Source of the DNA: a virus
IMG/VR virus record: IMGVR_UViG_3300042566_000207
Span: 1 to 26,513 of that record
Length of the DNA stretch: 26,513 nucleotides
Strand: one strand, 5' to 3'
The notes under the pieces are model-generated. The model made no database searches. It worked only from the letters and a program-made list of their open reading frames with translations, and was not told the DNA's origin. Position numbers and translations under genes: made by a program. This document shows, piece by piece, positions 20,301-24,289 of the stretch. How positions within the stretch are numbered: position 1 is the first letter of the stretch; every line of letters begins with the position of its first letter.

Positions 20301-20724
20301 ACCCAGCATTGGATTTGTTCATCTGGATATATTGTGCTTGTAAGGCTTTTACTCTATCTCTGCGAGCACGATTTATAATCTCTCTTTCTTCTGCAAATGC
20401 CTTGCCCATTACACGAGTATTGGCAGTTGCTGCTGCCATAGTGTATCTGTAATACTCACGAAGAGATAGTTTATTTTTTTCTAATGCAGATGTAAAGGCC
20501 AGTGTGCTGCCAGCAACTTTAACTTGACTTGCTGAGAATTTTCCTGTGGCACCAACAGATTGTATAAGTTGTGCGTTTAAACCTTTTTGAGCATTTGCAG
20601 CAGCCAGGTTGCCCTCAGCAAGTGTTTGATGAAACCTGCTGAGGCCTGCCTGTAAAGAACGAAGTTGTGCAAGAGCGGCAGTTGTATCAAAATTAATATT
20701 TATATTAGAGTTTACATCTGCCAA
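8347..20724 (-). CDS. Giant tape measure protein (4125 residues) with embedded kinase-like domains
   Basis: It sets tail length and is probably ejected with the DNA. The start is TTG (MADVNSNINI) with AGAGGTG nine bases upstream. Order along the protein: a PhageMin_Tail-like core about 200-545 (GLTMPLALFGSAAAKAFKEF; GINASEGANALKSG); a hydrophobic segment about 555-578; kinase-like domain about 830-1000; unassigned 1100-1500; a basic Ala/Gln-rich helix 1579-1670; a hydrophobic Gly/Ala/Met-rich stretch 1672-1733; long helical regions; strong coiled coil about 2705-3015; a 28-residue repeat pair at 3124-3198; an unassigned patch about 3630-3730; a second kinase-like domain about 3760-3965; and a short beta C-terminus (YNYSINVNVKSDSNPDEIAR). 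Three VPAMLTPGEFV-type motifs lie near 700, 3265 and 4050. The identity is secure from the core, the length and the neighbours. The kinase-like calls are inference. Confidence 0.92.
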   Translation of the reverse strand: MADVNSNININFDTTAALAQLRSLQAGLSRFHQTLAEGNLAAANAQKGLNAQLIQSVGATGKFSASQVKVAGSTLAFTSALEKNKLSLREYYRYTMAAATANTRVMGKAFAEEREIINRARRDRVKALQAQYIQMNKSNAGFMDAIRIMPKSLQMASGKFTELGTRIQYAAQRQQFLNQLLKQGSTQLLNFGKNTQWAGRQLMVGLTMPLALFGSAAAKAFKEFDAEVVKFRRVYGNAFTNDAEVNAAVENIRKLSNEYVKYGVSVTKTMEMAATAAAAGFEGSALTTQVETATKLAVLGQIEQQQALETTISLQTAFGLSSEDLAKKINFLNAVENQTLLSIEDLTIAIPKAAPVIKQLGGSVEDLAFFLTAMKEGGINASEGANALKSGLASLINPSDKAAKFLGNLGINVRGLVEANKGDIKGIVVGFARALDELDPLNRARAIEQMFGKFQFARLSTLFQNVTKDGSQASRAFQLAGASIEELAILSEREMKKIEDSTGAKFQAALENLKQEIMPLGKAFLEALTPVVKFFSGLLEKFNGLGDNTKKVIAIIVAAVAGLGPVLLMTFGLLMNGVANVIKLFAMLRGGIAKLNGQTGVMGAGFNYMTQEQIENAASSEQLHQTHSRLIQVFNVEKTSVNALAASYNSLSTQMRTMATQNPALFAGGVRGSKKAVSGLPPVRKYKEGVLSVPGPKGAGDVVPAMLSPGEAVIPTETTNKYRGLISAMFQDKVPGFMAGRLPGGPGRGIPLSDGPAAVRKAQQAKYRRRDDARQGYNEPHPEAPVGPVFVGMPKSSDKTSQSRQIVEKISQQVALGRFGTLPPSNFGTLLQPFSGRSFPVSGVGGVYRKPNGKIVVVKPTIDEKTALAEVRATEIAREVHGLVAPKQSIRTMIDPTDPTGQRKFIVIESPYDPRIAAMDGKFSKSDMVKQLVASTLRGDKDLQQPNLSGKVLADVGTAGVFDRASGFRDFSKSMPSMKEQAIVNLLGVKGGAKKFFAQETSGIASKMSPAEYDAAIKGEINKSIPRLEKVIKSWDLEPDEQVVYNDMLGRLKAGAKVDWDEFQPIHARAGNGVIKAEEGIDSGASDSVIKEQLKKYALSSEEDSQLKKADLVRKVNADFVKTLDSIDPDRAKIIKTAWNGGVVPIPPSGRDKRFDAKQTKFMNEIQSMVPIKVDGVVKYLHPDDMDSFMSDPNGRAKHARTREQVVNNLLYRMGAIPNADGIFVDKGGFEGSRYGSLPAFKTDLRSSNKGAGGGTGRLSKIVRPVAANLKDEYLRKMGDPLKTKAAIEMRALGLSDAKIIEKLKPELSHIVGNTGIGGRDPLKWVTGTGQYDSFGLNRYIGEGSSRFKDILNWNNTSGANPLRLDTALLSEYKNAAEFMSTGRHPETPEQRALVARAAELEAKAADHKANGGKMPGVKLPRNAGVNAKALLAILRDTNLQPSRIMNLAAQQADDVLVNPGNETKVTVNPKTGKVKEERLTVANTSPKPAGAVPSSRSQRDSRSTPVSQNQTVATRAQLLNFRRSFAKTPGFSMPGMIKGDPRLKNPTVKQGQLALQLRSKGYNQVEIDRALRKFAENELKNKQSQVRAAEKAARAEAARQQEQAAIQKKQTDAARKAFVENERRAQLNAAQARTYDAAVKEGQKRELKSQKQTEKIKVKQTRVARQERVGRFSGGASMALGTVGMGLMMSGNTNAGMAVSGLSALAGMAPMLAGMGPVGIALTAVAAVGGGLWMLDRAAKKAAESQSKQVDATRATTEKMKAIGVMNGKVGASEIYARKRKESVSDRYSFGFERGKSQYGSEFLKEQVGKDMFAGIIEDLKSGSKNVASKVGLELAGYIADGVLTAQQANSIADQIGIELGNTTIGADITGKLLELVGPNGEDLLKNPLEVRVKLVKEQQENTKLVMDELKKYGDLPDTAGSGRALAAPNAKIFAAQAAAANIQDLEFNQANIDSLNNEYDNKIKILEAQKRATTDKEKQLEIDKKIKNVEIERLEGTKKLRANNTNIVKEQMKALKYVKTQNKQGARADVETAFFEGLKTQVREKYKDDPTQTAFVDKFFQGAKDAGSQEIEAKIMTIVGSGQMPVVNAVKLMEMFVGDEAGLNKVLNVTTSLSDPGKTTEFLNAIDAVTDPKIKKEIVVAFTQKGSKEAEKIMSAFNLMKELNPEINIDFFFKDGGAAGIGKLQKIADKLEIVKNIDIPVLQFITETKEVGGTSLDGLNEIMEEYKNQPDFIHKVVLSQFIVLKETLTPDQINAEKKRMLAGYKGNPSGAAKYSEYLNTPEGTEAAKASYMKRGVAQGVKNELAAIEAARLAAEEEDGGTKTDPFEWMLAALKNVRNAAIDAKGGIDELRRALAKIGPKSVGDKFLGIDQQMVAQGRNKQFIDYAMGLSPDEQAKLFTTAGPKIKSGKNKGRIEDPYNKGKLLAKTAKQGDVVLSGQGKLINNFFDAKVIGDFNAAMGRSLSSIKDQEKARIKLVAAGYDSVTIEGLLTDEYTTQLIASGKITDGQLKQNVEISKELANRQKINSLLSRGTSELQRQVDLSRAGQAAKFLRSQGVSEDGVRAALADAGSLSEAIAAMDQYNSSAGLAAETLKRIVDGLNAIKANSDIELIFKFATANVTGQIEQGAAAARKIMDSKRTVYNNLTADKLTSAVSNYRDSSKAPQQVGKIATATVDARYKATNTPIPVISKGATIKSLQKAMETKAKEISLSSSNLSKAQATASAVRDQISDADNALQKAIDNANAGVDKAIKAVQDTIKGYENQIKSIEKKIKSREDEIKKRFTDKIEAFNKENQMLSNDLAIMDKAAEDINEKYDKQVEALQEVNKLNQEIIDSQGQQLDLADALSQGDIAAAARVANEMSASYANNQADTIMQGVELARTNDLSALTGAESGLTSEAISERQFAISQEIYKLETDPARLAIEAEILALNESILAVQELIAAKQEEIDNIEAGRANVVALASAAQQKILDDLTKSLEPLDAAVKKNEDILKKLEDEADALEAQEGYLTAIAEEAVAIDNTTGMTLEDWADTEDKVKSVEELAAAYAASTLAAQAAVAAASTSWGEILDSINKIPDSVDTKLIVEKIENITQNIKKTYTDDGSAASAAAAATAATAQAEAKAKAIAAALRKLTSGQALTAEEKALLSISGDADTSAADKAVKDAADVKAKAIADALRRLNSGQLLTAQERELLGMSPVTDMYDPNDPSHKGSFETGWSLNPWVHGMGKESAASILKSMGYWADGGVVYRKGGSTDPEFKPKGTDTVPAMLTPGEFVVKKSAVKKYGPKFFKNLNDKKYPKKTAAITPTEVLDIIRNLGSSVPVKPTSAYDSNNQPTGSPTGRYWGELERLYEGSPIGFDGKGKPIFNTTGKDPWGGTEIPGLPFSGKVANFSDYFHQLAEQPKDYSSPGMGIDKPVDRYAGSGASMGGIGNGAYGITGLQMLSEGGMAGNKNGNWFSRFNPVNAFSSMLSGMFNVGASKTLGTSTNIKSKITQQEKDYMALQTGQMISGYTSAFNLKNNTSPEIFGSKKLGTAADVLGVLPGISLGVRGLSKASSGAKSLATKNPSLLEESLNSSLAPKESSNIVSNITKRFKEKMSDVVAPIKRFFMPPADESYNIKNSFLSGLETGKSKMGWVKDTTGSVGAEKAIATATKKLEDAGYELGGPAKDRWFKVGGKNWDDGIHDESHPLWGDVVAYTRAIRGSGSVTVEAKTPGYYASILGAVIKNTNSKLAETIKPIAQTGTDLITKRLPNQIRESALVKGEQLGLGETGINPTFRATLNGVKGYYKTNIGYEDVRREVFGSLFAKKAGLLAPKNIPVVPTGKGKADGIFSPDVANEGGSLLRDLRTIDSAGVPVAYDKVSDPLTAASSGYRSSMMSALRYVDTHDGNLTINPNTLQPGLIDFSRSLDWYEQMPLMTPVTTRMFEPLNDIVQTNPNANSIAEAYIDGLIKGKNVLEGLRLSEIKDILKTSGFRGKELQDKLNTMSNSIKETIDAIPSSLSDTIPQPISNPVLPGIFSNPNLRSFFNGPRDLQAFASGGLATGTDIVPAMLTPGEFVMSKYAVESHGADTMKAINNGSSVGDSVYNYSINVNVKSDSNPDEIARAVMTQIKSIDSQKIRGVRV
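8830..9447 (-). other. Kinase-like domain 2 inside the tape measure protein
   Basis: Residues about 3760-3965. FRATLNGVKGYYKTN carries Lys3790. Glu3801 is again eleven residues later, in EVFGSLFAKKAGLLAPKN, which matches the corresponding block of domain 1. The catalytic-loop-like DTHDGNLTI (Asp3886, His3888, Asp3889, Asn3891) is followed by GLIDFSRSLDW with Asp3905 as the metal-binding candidate. This is the clearer of the two kinase-like signatures, and its HDGN...IDF order recalls HipA/PI3K and actin-fragmin type kinases. Confidence 0.6.
11131..11355 (-). repeat. Two 28-residue tandem repeats in the tape measure protein
   Basis: Residues 3124-3151 (AKAIAAALRKLTSGQALTAE and following EKALLSIS) and 3171-3198 (AKAIADALRRLNSGQLLTAQ and following ERELLGMS) repeat at a 47-residue period. 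Each is a short helix, a turn containing SGQ, and a second short helix. The DNA copies span 11272-11355 and 11131-11214. The function is not known; a helical or peptidoglycan-binding-like module is possible but unproven. Confidence 0.75.
17725..18237 (-). other. Kinase-like domain 1 inside the tape measure protein
   Basis: Residues about 830-1000. A Gly-rich start (SGVGGVYRKPNGKIVVVKP) gives a beta hairpin with Lys859, Glu870 lies eleven residues on, and GLVAPKQ follows. A strand VIESPYDP fits a hinge. The block GDKDLQQPN with Asp940, Asp942 and Asn947, followed by VLADVGTA with Asp955, looks like the D-N and D of a kinase catalytic loop and metal site. The pattern fits the HipA/PI3K-like kinase fold, but domain limits and activity are inference. 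Confidence 0.55.
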
Positions 20725-20752
20725 TTCTCAAAACACCTCTTTTTATTTTATT

Positions 20753-21079
20753 TTATTTAGTCAACGAAGTTAGCACTGCGCTTGCTTCGTTGTTTTGAAC
20801 ACCCGATGCTGCATCAATAATTTCGTAAACTGTAGGAAGATCTAGAAGTTCTTCTAGTGCTGCCCTATCTTCTGCCAACTCTGGCTTGAATTGTTTCATT
20901 GCAATCTGTGCACACTCAATAAGGATATCCATTGACTTGTCATTATCTTCAGATACAGAAGAAAGCAGTGCGAACTTAGACATAAATGGTCTAAGCAATG
21001 ATAACTTGAGTGGTCTTACTTCGATTTCTGTTCCGTCTATTAGTTTGACGGTTCTATTTTTTAAAGGCTTATCAGCCAT
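20753..21079 (-). CDS. Tail assembly chaperone, short form (paralogue of the upstream gene)
   Basis: This 108-residue protein has a strong AAGGAGG ribosome binding site 8 nt before its ATG. It aligns along its whole length with the N-terminal domain of the long chaperone: LIDGTEIEVRPLKLSLLRPF against LFDGTEIYITPLKIKYLKLF, then IAMKQFKPEL against ITMRQYYPSI, and LDLPTVYEIIDAASGV against IDMPTIYKLLDFSAGI. It lacks the T-like extension, so it corresponds to the gpG-like short form. The gene directly precedes the tape measure gene, the standard place for chaperones that hold it during tail assembly. No slippery sequence is needed to explain it. Confidence 0.82.
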   Translation of the reverse strand: MADKPLKNRTVKLIDGTEIEVRPLKLSLLRPFMSKFALLSSVSEDNDKSMDILIECAQIAMKQFKPELAEDRAALEELLDLPTVYEIIDAASGVQNNEASAVLTSLTK

Positions 21080-21107
21080 AGTTTTCCTCCTTGTAGGTTA
21101 ACAATTA

Positions 21108-21116
21108 ATTATACCA
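21108..21116 (-). promoter_or_regulatory. Extended -10 motif (TGGTATAAT) overlapping the long chaperone stop
   Basis: TGGTATAAT on the minus strand overlaps the last codons and the TAA stop of the long chaperone gene. It lies 28 nt before the ATG of the short chaperone, leaving a short leader with the strong AAGGAGG ribosome binding site. A separate start here would allow extra short chaperone, as would be expected if the short form is needed in excess. Because TGGTATAA also encodes Val and stop, chance is possible. Confidence 0.45.
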
Positions 21117-21813
21117 CGCTGGATGGTGCAGATTCGTCTAATTTTTCATAGGTTAAACCCATACCAATTCCAAACCCTGCTTTTTGTGCATTGTATCCTT
21201 GAAGAGCAACAATATCTTTAGAGTCTGCTGCTTGACCACCACTAAATACCCTGGCTTTCATCTCTTCCCATGCATTGCCCTTGTTGCTTGCTTTGTCTAA
21301 ATCAACACCTTGCATTGCAGCAAGAAACTTTTTTTGAGAATAATCAAGATCTCTTTTTACTTTAAGCGTTGCCATTATTTCTGGCATTGACATAGATGAT
21401 TCTAGTTCATCGTAATCTTTCCATATCCCCAGCAAAAATACCTCTGACTCCAACTCTGCTAAATCTAGTTCATCCCACGAAGATCCGCTCTCTGTTGCTT
21501 GAGACTTTACTGGCTCTTCAGACTTTTCATTTATTTTTATACCTGCTGAAAAATCTAATAATTTATATATTGTTGGCATATCAATATTATCTTCTAATTG
21601 CTCTTGAGTCTTTATACTAGGATAATATTGTCTCATTGTGATTGTTGCACATTTAGCAAGATAGTACATGGCCTCATCATCATTTTTAGAGGTCTTTACA
21701 TTTTGAAATTCATCTAAGAATAACTTTAAGTATTTTATCTTTAATGGTGTAATATAAATTTCTGTGCCATCAAAGAGTTCAATGATTGAGGTTTTGTATA
21801 TTTCTGTAGGCAT
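21109..21813 (-). CDS. Tail assembly chaperone, long form with T-like extension
   Basis: This 234-residue protein starts at MPTEIYKTS. An ATG ten codons earlier lies inside the terminator stem and is rejected. Residues about 1-95 are a chaperone domain, with LFDGTEIYITPLKIKYLK, then MYYLAKCATITMRQYYP, and MPTIYKLLDFSAGIK. It is clearly paralogous to the next gene. A Ser/Glu-rich linker leads to a C-terminal extension: WDELDLAELESEVFLLGIWK, MSMPEIMATLKVKRDLDYSQ, KKFLAAMQGVDLD. This resembles the T part of gpGT-type products, which bind the tape measure protein and recruit tube subunits. In most siphoviruses the extension is reached by programmed frameshifting. Here it is read in one frame. Confidence 0.8.
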   Translation of the reverse strand: MPTEIYKTSIIELFDGTEIYITPLKIKYLKLFLDEFQNVKTSKNDDEAMYYLAKCATITMRQYYPSIKTQEQLEDNIDMPTIYKLLDFSAGIKINEKSEEPVKSQATESGSSWDELDLAELESEVFLLGIWKDYDELESSMSMPEIMATLKVKRDLDYSQKKFLAAMQGVDLDKASNKGNAWEEMKARVFSGGQAADSKDIVALQGYNAQKAGFGIGMGLTYEKLDESAPSSVV

Positions 21814-21819
21814 TATATA

Positions 21820-21828
21820 AGTATACCA
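21820..21828 (-). promoter_or_regulatory. Extended -10 motif (TGGTATACT) 6 nt before a start codon
   Basis: TGGTATACT on the minus strand is followed by TATATA and then the ATG of the long chaperone. A -10 element six bases before the ATG puts the expected transcription start at or next to the A of the ATG. No Shine-Dalgarno is visible, so the mRNA is predicted to be leaderless. The same spacing occurs at 1250-1258. Confidence 0.5.
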
Positions 21829-21860
21829 AACAGAAAGGCCCAACCCCGAAGGATTGAGCC
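21826..21860 (-). terminator. Terminator-like hairpin after the major tail protein gene
   Basis: On the minus strand GGCTCAATCC pairs with GGGTTGGGCC around a TTCG tetraloop. All ten positions pair, with two G:U wobbles, and TTTCTGTTT follows. The C-UUCG-G loop is an especially stable type. It lies 20 nt after the major tail stop codon and 13 nt before the start of the following chaperone, so it should lower read-through from the abundant tube transcript. Confidence 0.82.
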
Positions 21861-21879
21861 TCTCGTATATTAAGTTGTA

Positions 21880-22503
21880 TTATGCTGCTGGGATAGTGCG
21901 GTCTACGATCTTACCGTATGACGCATCATCATTTGGAAGAAGACGGAATGATACTTCGAACATTGTCGCTTCATCTCTCTTTGCAGATACTGTTACGCTT
22001 TCGATTGAAAGAGCACGGTATGCTACGTAAACTCTTTCGAGTTCGTCTCCAATTGCACAATCTCCAGTTCCTGGACCAACTGCTACCAAACCACGTTCGA
22101 CTGGGCATTCGCCGATGTCTCCTGCTGAAAGGTTAAGTGTTGGGTTTCCTGATACTGTATTTAGATCTCCATCCTTGCCTGCTAGTGCAAACAATAGGTT
22201 CTCTAGTGTTGATTCTGCGAATGTAGTATTTAGGTTTACCTGCATGCCTTGCTTGAACAACTTAGCAACGTCAAGTACCTGGTCTACTGCTACTTCACCA
22301 AAATCTGGCTGGAATTGAATTTCCAAACCATTCATTGTATAACCAACATTGCGGAAGTCTACATCGTTTGAGAGTGTCTCTCTGTATGATGTTCCTGCTA
22401 CATATGCTGGAAGTCCTGCGTCTGTGAGTACGCCGTCTTCATGTGTGAAGAGGGCTGCTGCTCCAACAATAATATTGTTGCTGCTACCACGTGTATATGC
22501 CAT
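21880..22503 (-). CDS. Major tail tube protein
   Basis: This 207-residue protein probably polymerises into the tail tube. The start chosen is the ATG at 22503 (MAYTRGSSNN), which has AGAGGTG at ideal distance. A GTG nine bases upstream would overlap that site and is rejected. Beta-rich features include NNIIVGAAALFTHEDG, VGYTMNGLEIQFQPDFGEVA, TFAESTLENLLFALAG (the helix seen in tube proteins), and ESVTVSAKRDEATMFEVSFR near the C-terminus, which reads like the closing strands of a tube beta-sandwich. It has its own promoter-like motif upstream and a strong hairpin downstream, and its DNA is GC-richer than the tail-tip genes, all fitting abundant production. Position directly before the chaperones and tape measure is the standard place. 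Confidence 0.88.
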   Translation of the reverse strand: MAYTRGSSNNIIVGAAALFTHEDGVLTDAGLPAYVAGTSYRETLSNDVDFRNVGYTMNGLEIQFQPDFGEVAVDQVLDVAKLFKQGMQVNLNTTFAESTLENLLFALAGKDGDLNTVSGNPTLNLSAGDIGECPVERGLVAVGPGTGDCAIGDELERVYVAYRALSIESVTVSAKRDEATMFEVSFRLLPNDDASYGKIVDRTIPAA

Positions 22504-22557
22504 ATTTTTCACCTCTTTTTTTTCTTTTGGATTAAAAGGGCTTGTTTCCTCAAGTTA

Positions 22558-22566
22558 ATTATAACA
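22558..22566 (-). promoter_or_regulatory. Extended -10 promoter-like motif (TGTTATAAT) for major tail protein
   Basis: TGTTATAAT on the minus strand matches TGnTATAAT exactly. It lies just after the stop of the tail terminator gene. Transcription starting about 7 nt downstream would leave an untranslated leader of roughly 45-50 nt containing an A-rich stretch and the AGAGGTG ribosome binding site. Within this leader CTTG-AGGAAA-CAAG can form a small hairpin, and AAAAGGG upstream can pair with CCCTTTT downstream. Their role is unknown. Confidence 0.5.
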
Positions 22567-22572
22567 CCCTTT

Positions 22573-23169
22573 TTAGATTGATCTTTTTACGATTGATTCG
22601 TGTTGGTGGTATTCAAAGTCTATAATTATCTTGTTTCCGCCATATGTTCTGGCTGTTCCGAAATCTATTATATCTCTGACCTCTTCTAGTTGATATACCT
22701 TAAATTTATGGAAATAAAATCTATTCTCCATGCCGTCGATAATTTTGCCTGCTGCCCAGCGATTAATATCTTCTGCTGTTTCGTCCTCATTATCCATCAA
22801 GCGTAGAACTGTTTCTTGGACTTGAACCATTGTTTCTGTAACGCCTTGCTCGGTTGCATAAAAATAATATAAAAGTTGTTCTTGCTTTATGTGTGGGAAA
22901 GGTGACCTACGCATACGAACAAGCCTATCCCATGTTGCCATAACACCAGCATATGGATATCTAGCATCATCAATAACAACCCACTGTTCTGTAATTTCAT
23001 CTATAGATGAAGGTCTTGATGGAAAAAATGGAACACCAATGCCTGGAGTATTTGTAAAATTAGTAATTTGATCGCCACTAGTTTGCTTTACCATTTCTGC
23101 AAGTTTTTCTTGAAGGTATGTATTAATCCATAGAACTGGAGTATTAAATGTTGATGTTGACTCTGCCAT
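22573..23169 (-). CDS. Probable tail terminator protein
   Basis: This 198-residue protein begins at a TAATG overlap with the gp10-like gene and is the last gene before the major tail protein, the usual place for the tail terminator that caps the tail tube and joins it to the head. It opens with a helix (TPVLWINTYLQEKLAEMVKQ) and contains VVIDDARYPYAGVMATWDRL, a YYFYATEQGVTETMVQVQET strand-helix unit, and a final strand GGNKIIIDFEYHQHESIVKR. This alpha/beta layout, a small sheet with amphipathic helices, fits the gpU/gp17-like fold. The sequence itself is not diagnostic. Confidence 0.6.
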   Translation of the reverse strand: MAESTSTFNTPVLWINTYLQEKLAEMVKQTSGDQITNFTNTPGIGVPFFPSRPSSIDEITEQWVVIDDARYPYAGVMATWDRLVRMRRSPFPHIKQEQLLYYFYATEQGVTETMVQVQETVLRLMDNEDETAEDINRWAAGKIIDGMENRFYFHKFKVYQLEEVRDIIDFGTARTYGGNKIIIDFEYHQHESIVKRSI

Positions 23170-23843
23170 TATCCGACCTTCCCTGCATCTGCTACCCAGC
23201 GATAACCAGTCTTTAGTCCTAAAGCCCTACCGCCTCTTTTTGCAGATGCCAAATTCTTTTTATAAACTTGTGGGGTGTTAAAGTACTGTAGTAGTCCACT
23301 TGAATTTAAAAATGATTGTCTAAAGTATACACCAAAAAACTTATCAACAATGTTTTCAAACTGACCCTTTGTTTTGCCTCCAGGATTATCTACTGTAACT
23401 GGAGATGATGTATAAACCTCTGTACCATCTATCTCAAATCTTAAAGCGTTTGCTCTCTTTGGTTCAATAGTAACAGACACTCCATCTTCCATAATTCTTG
23501 CCTTGTCATAAAATGGAACATTTGATCCATTCTTAATTGACGTTGACTGCTTTAGGGATGAAGTAAATGTTATTCCAATATTGCTAATCTTATAATCTAA
23601 ATCAAATAGTCTTGCCTGTGGGCTTCCAACTTTTTCCCACTCATAGATATGATGAAGTAATTCTGGGGACATCCTTGCATTTACATCAATGAATTGTGAT
23701 GCAAGTTCTGATATCTTTGGGGCTAGTGAAGCATATAGTTCTATCTTTCCTTTTTGTATTCCGTCCAAGAATCCAGCAGAGTACTCCATTATGTTATTTA
23801 TTTCTCTTTGAAATTGACGACTATCTATTCTTACGCTAAGCAT
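23169..23843 (-). CDS. HK97 gp10-like neck/tail completion protein
   Basis: This 224-residue protein is joined to its upstream neighbour by a TAATG overlap. It starts with a helical region (SRQFQREINNIMEYSAGFLD), and a long alpha segment includes ISELASQFIDVNARMSPELL and then HHIYEW. A beta part follows with ARIMEDGVSVTIEPKRANAL, FEIDGTEVYTSSPVTVDNPG, and a basic tail KRGGRALGLKTGYRW. The combination of an early helix, the AxxMExG segment and a PGG turn is characteristic of HK97 gp10-like proteins, which lie at the head-tail joint. Position between head closure and tail terminator supports this. Family assignment is by memory of the pattern, with moderate confidence. Confidence 0.65.
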   Translation of the reverse strand: MLSVRIDSRQFQREINNIMEYSAGFLDGIQKGKIELYASLAPKISELASQFIDVNARMSPELLHHIYEWEKVGSPQARLFDLDYKISNIGITFTSSLKQSTSIKNGSNVPFYDKARIMEDGVSVTIEPKRANALRFEIDGTEVYTSSPVTVDNPGGKTKGQFENIVDKFFGVYFRQSFLNSSGLLQYFNTPQVYKKNLASAKRGGRALGLKTGYRWVADAGKVG

Positions 23844-24289
23844 TAGACATCTACCGCCTGATTCTCAGATCTACGGATTACTAAATTGTAATACTCAATA
23901 CCGCCAAAAGGTCCGACGTATGGTTCTTGGGTTGCCACTTCAAAAATAGTAGACTTTCCTGCACGTGGACCAGATGTCTCTGTGTATATGTAGTTACAGT
24001 TCTTGTCACGAATGTTTGTTAATATAATGTTTGTTATTGAATGTGGAGCGTCTAAACTTGAAATTCTTAAATCTGTCTTTACTCTTCCAATTAAACTTGA
24101 TCTTTGTGTAATGTTTACATTTGGTCTTACTTCTTCATTACCTGCACTTCCTACAGCATTAAAGTTTGCTGCTATAGTTTTATCTATAATCCAAGTCTTC
24201 TTAACATTACCATAAGTTCCCTGCTCAACAATTGGATAATAGATATCTGCTTGCAATGGGAATATAAAGTCTGGCTCTTCGCATATCAT
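23843..24289 (-). CDS. Probable head closure (stopper) protein
   Basis: This 148-residue, mostly beta-strand protein (FIFPLQADIYYPIV, then KTWIIDKTIAANFNAV near residues 30-46). Its start overlaps the upstream stop as TTTAATG. Size, beta character, and the place between adaptor and gp10-like genes fit the head closure or stopper family (gp16 of SPP1, FII of lambda), which seals the packaged head and binds the tail. The C-terminal part carries FEVATQEPYVGPFGG and YYNLVIRRSENQAVDV. No catalytic motif is visible. A second in-frame-looking ATG lies 5 nt inside but in another frame, so the first ATG is kept. Confidence 0.6.
   Translation of the reverse strand: MICEEPDFIFPLQADIYYPIVEQGTYGNVKKTWIIDKTIAANFNAVGSAGNEEVRPNVNITQRSSLIGRVKTDLRISSLDAPHSITNIILTNIRDKNCNYIYTETSGPRAGKSTIFEVATQEPYVGPFGGIEYYNLVIRRSENQAVDV

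Noticed and set aside
8347-20724. Peptidoglycan hydrolase domain in the tape measure protein
   Set aside because: I saw no lysozyme, NlpC/P60 or M23 peptidase motif such as HxxH with HxH or a Cys-His pair in a fitting context.
20753-21120. Programmed frameshift site in the chaperone genes
   Set aside because: The extension is already in frame in the long gene, and the A-rich TAAATAAAATAAAATAAAAAG after the short gene does not lead to an extension-like frame before the tape measure start.
21814-21843. ATG at 21843 as start of the long chaperone
   Set aside because: It lies within the terminator stem and adds ten residues that the paralogous short chaperone lacks.
22504-22512. GTG at 22512 as start of the major tail protein
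   Set aside because: That GTG is part of the GAGGTG ribosome binding site serving the ATG at 22503.
22510-22575. Riboswitch-like leader before the major tail gene
   Set aside because: Only a four-base-pair inner stem and an AT-rich outer pairing can be drawn; there is too little structure to claim a regulatory RNA.
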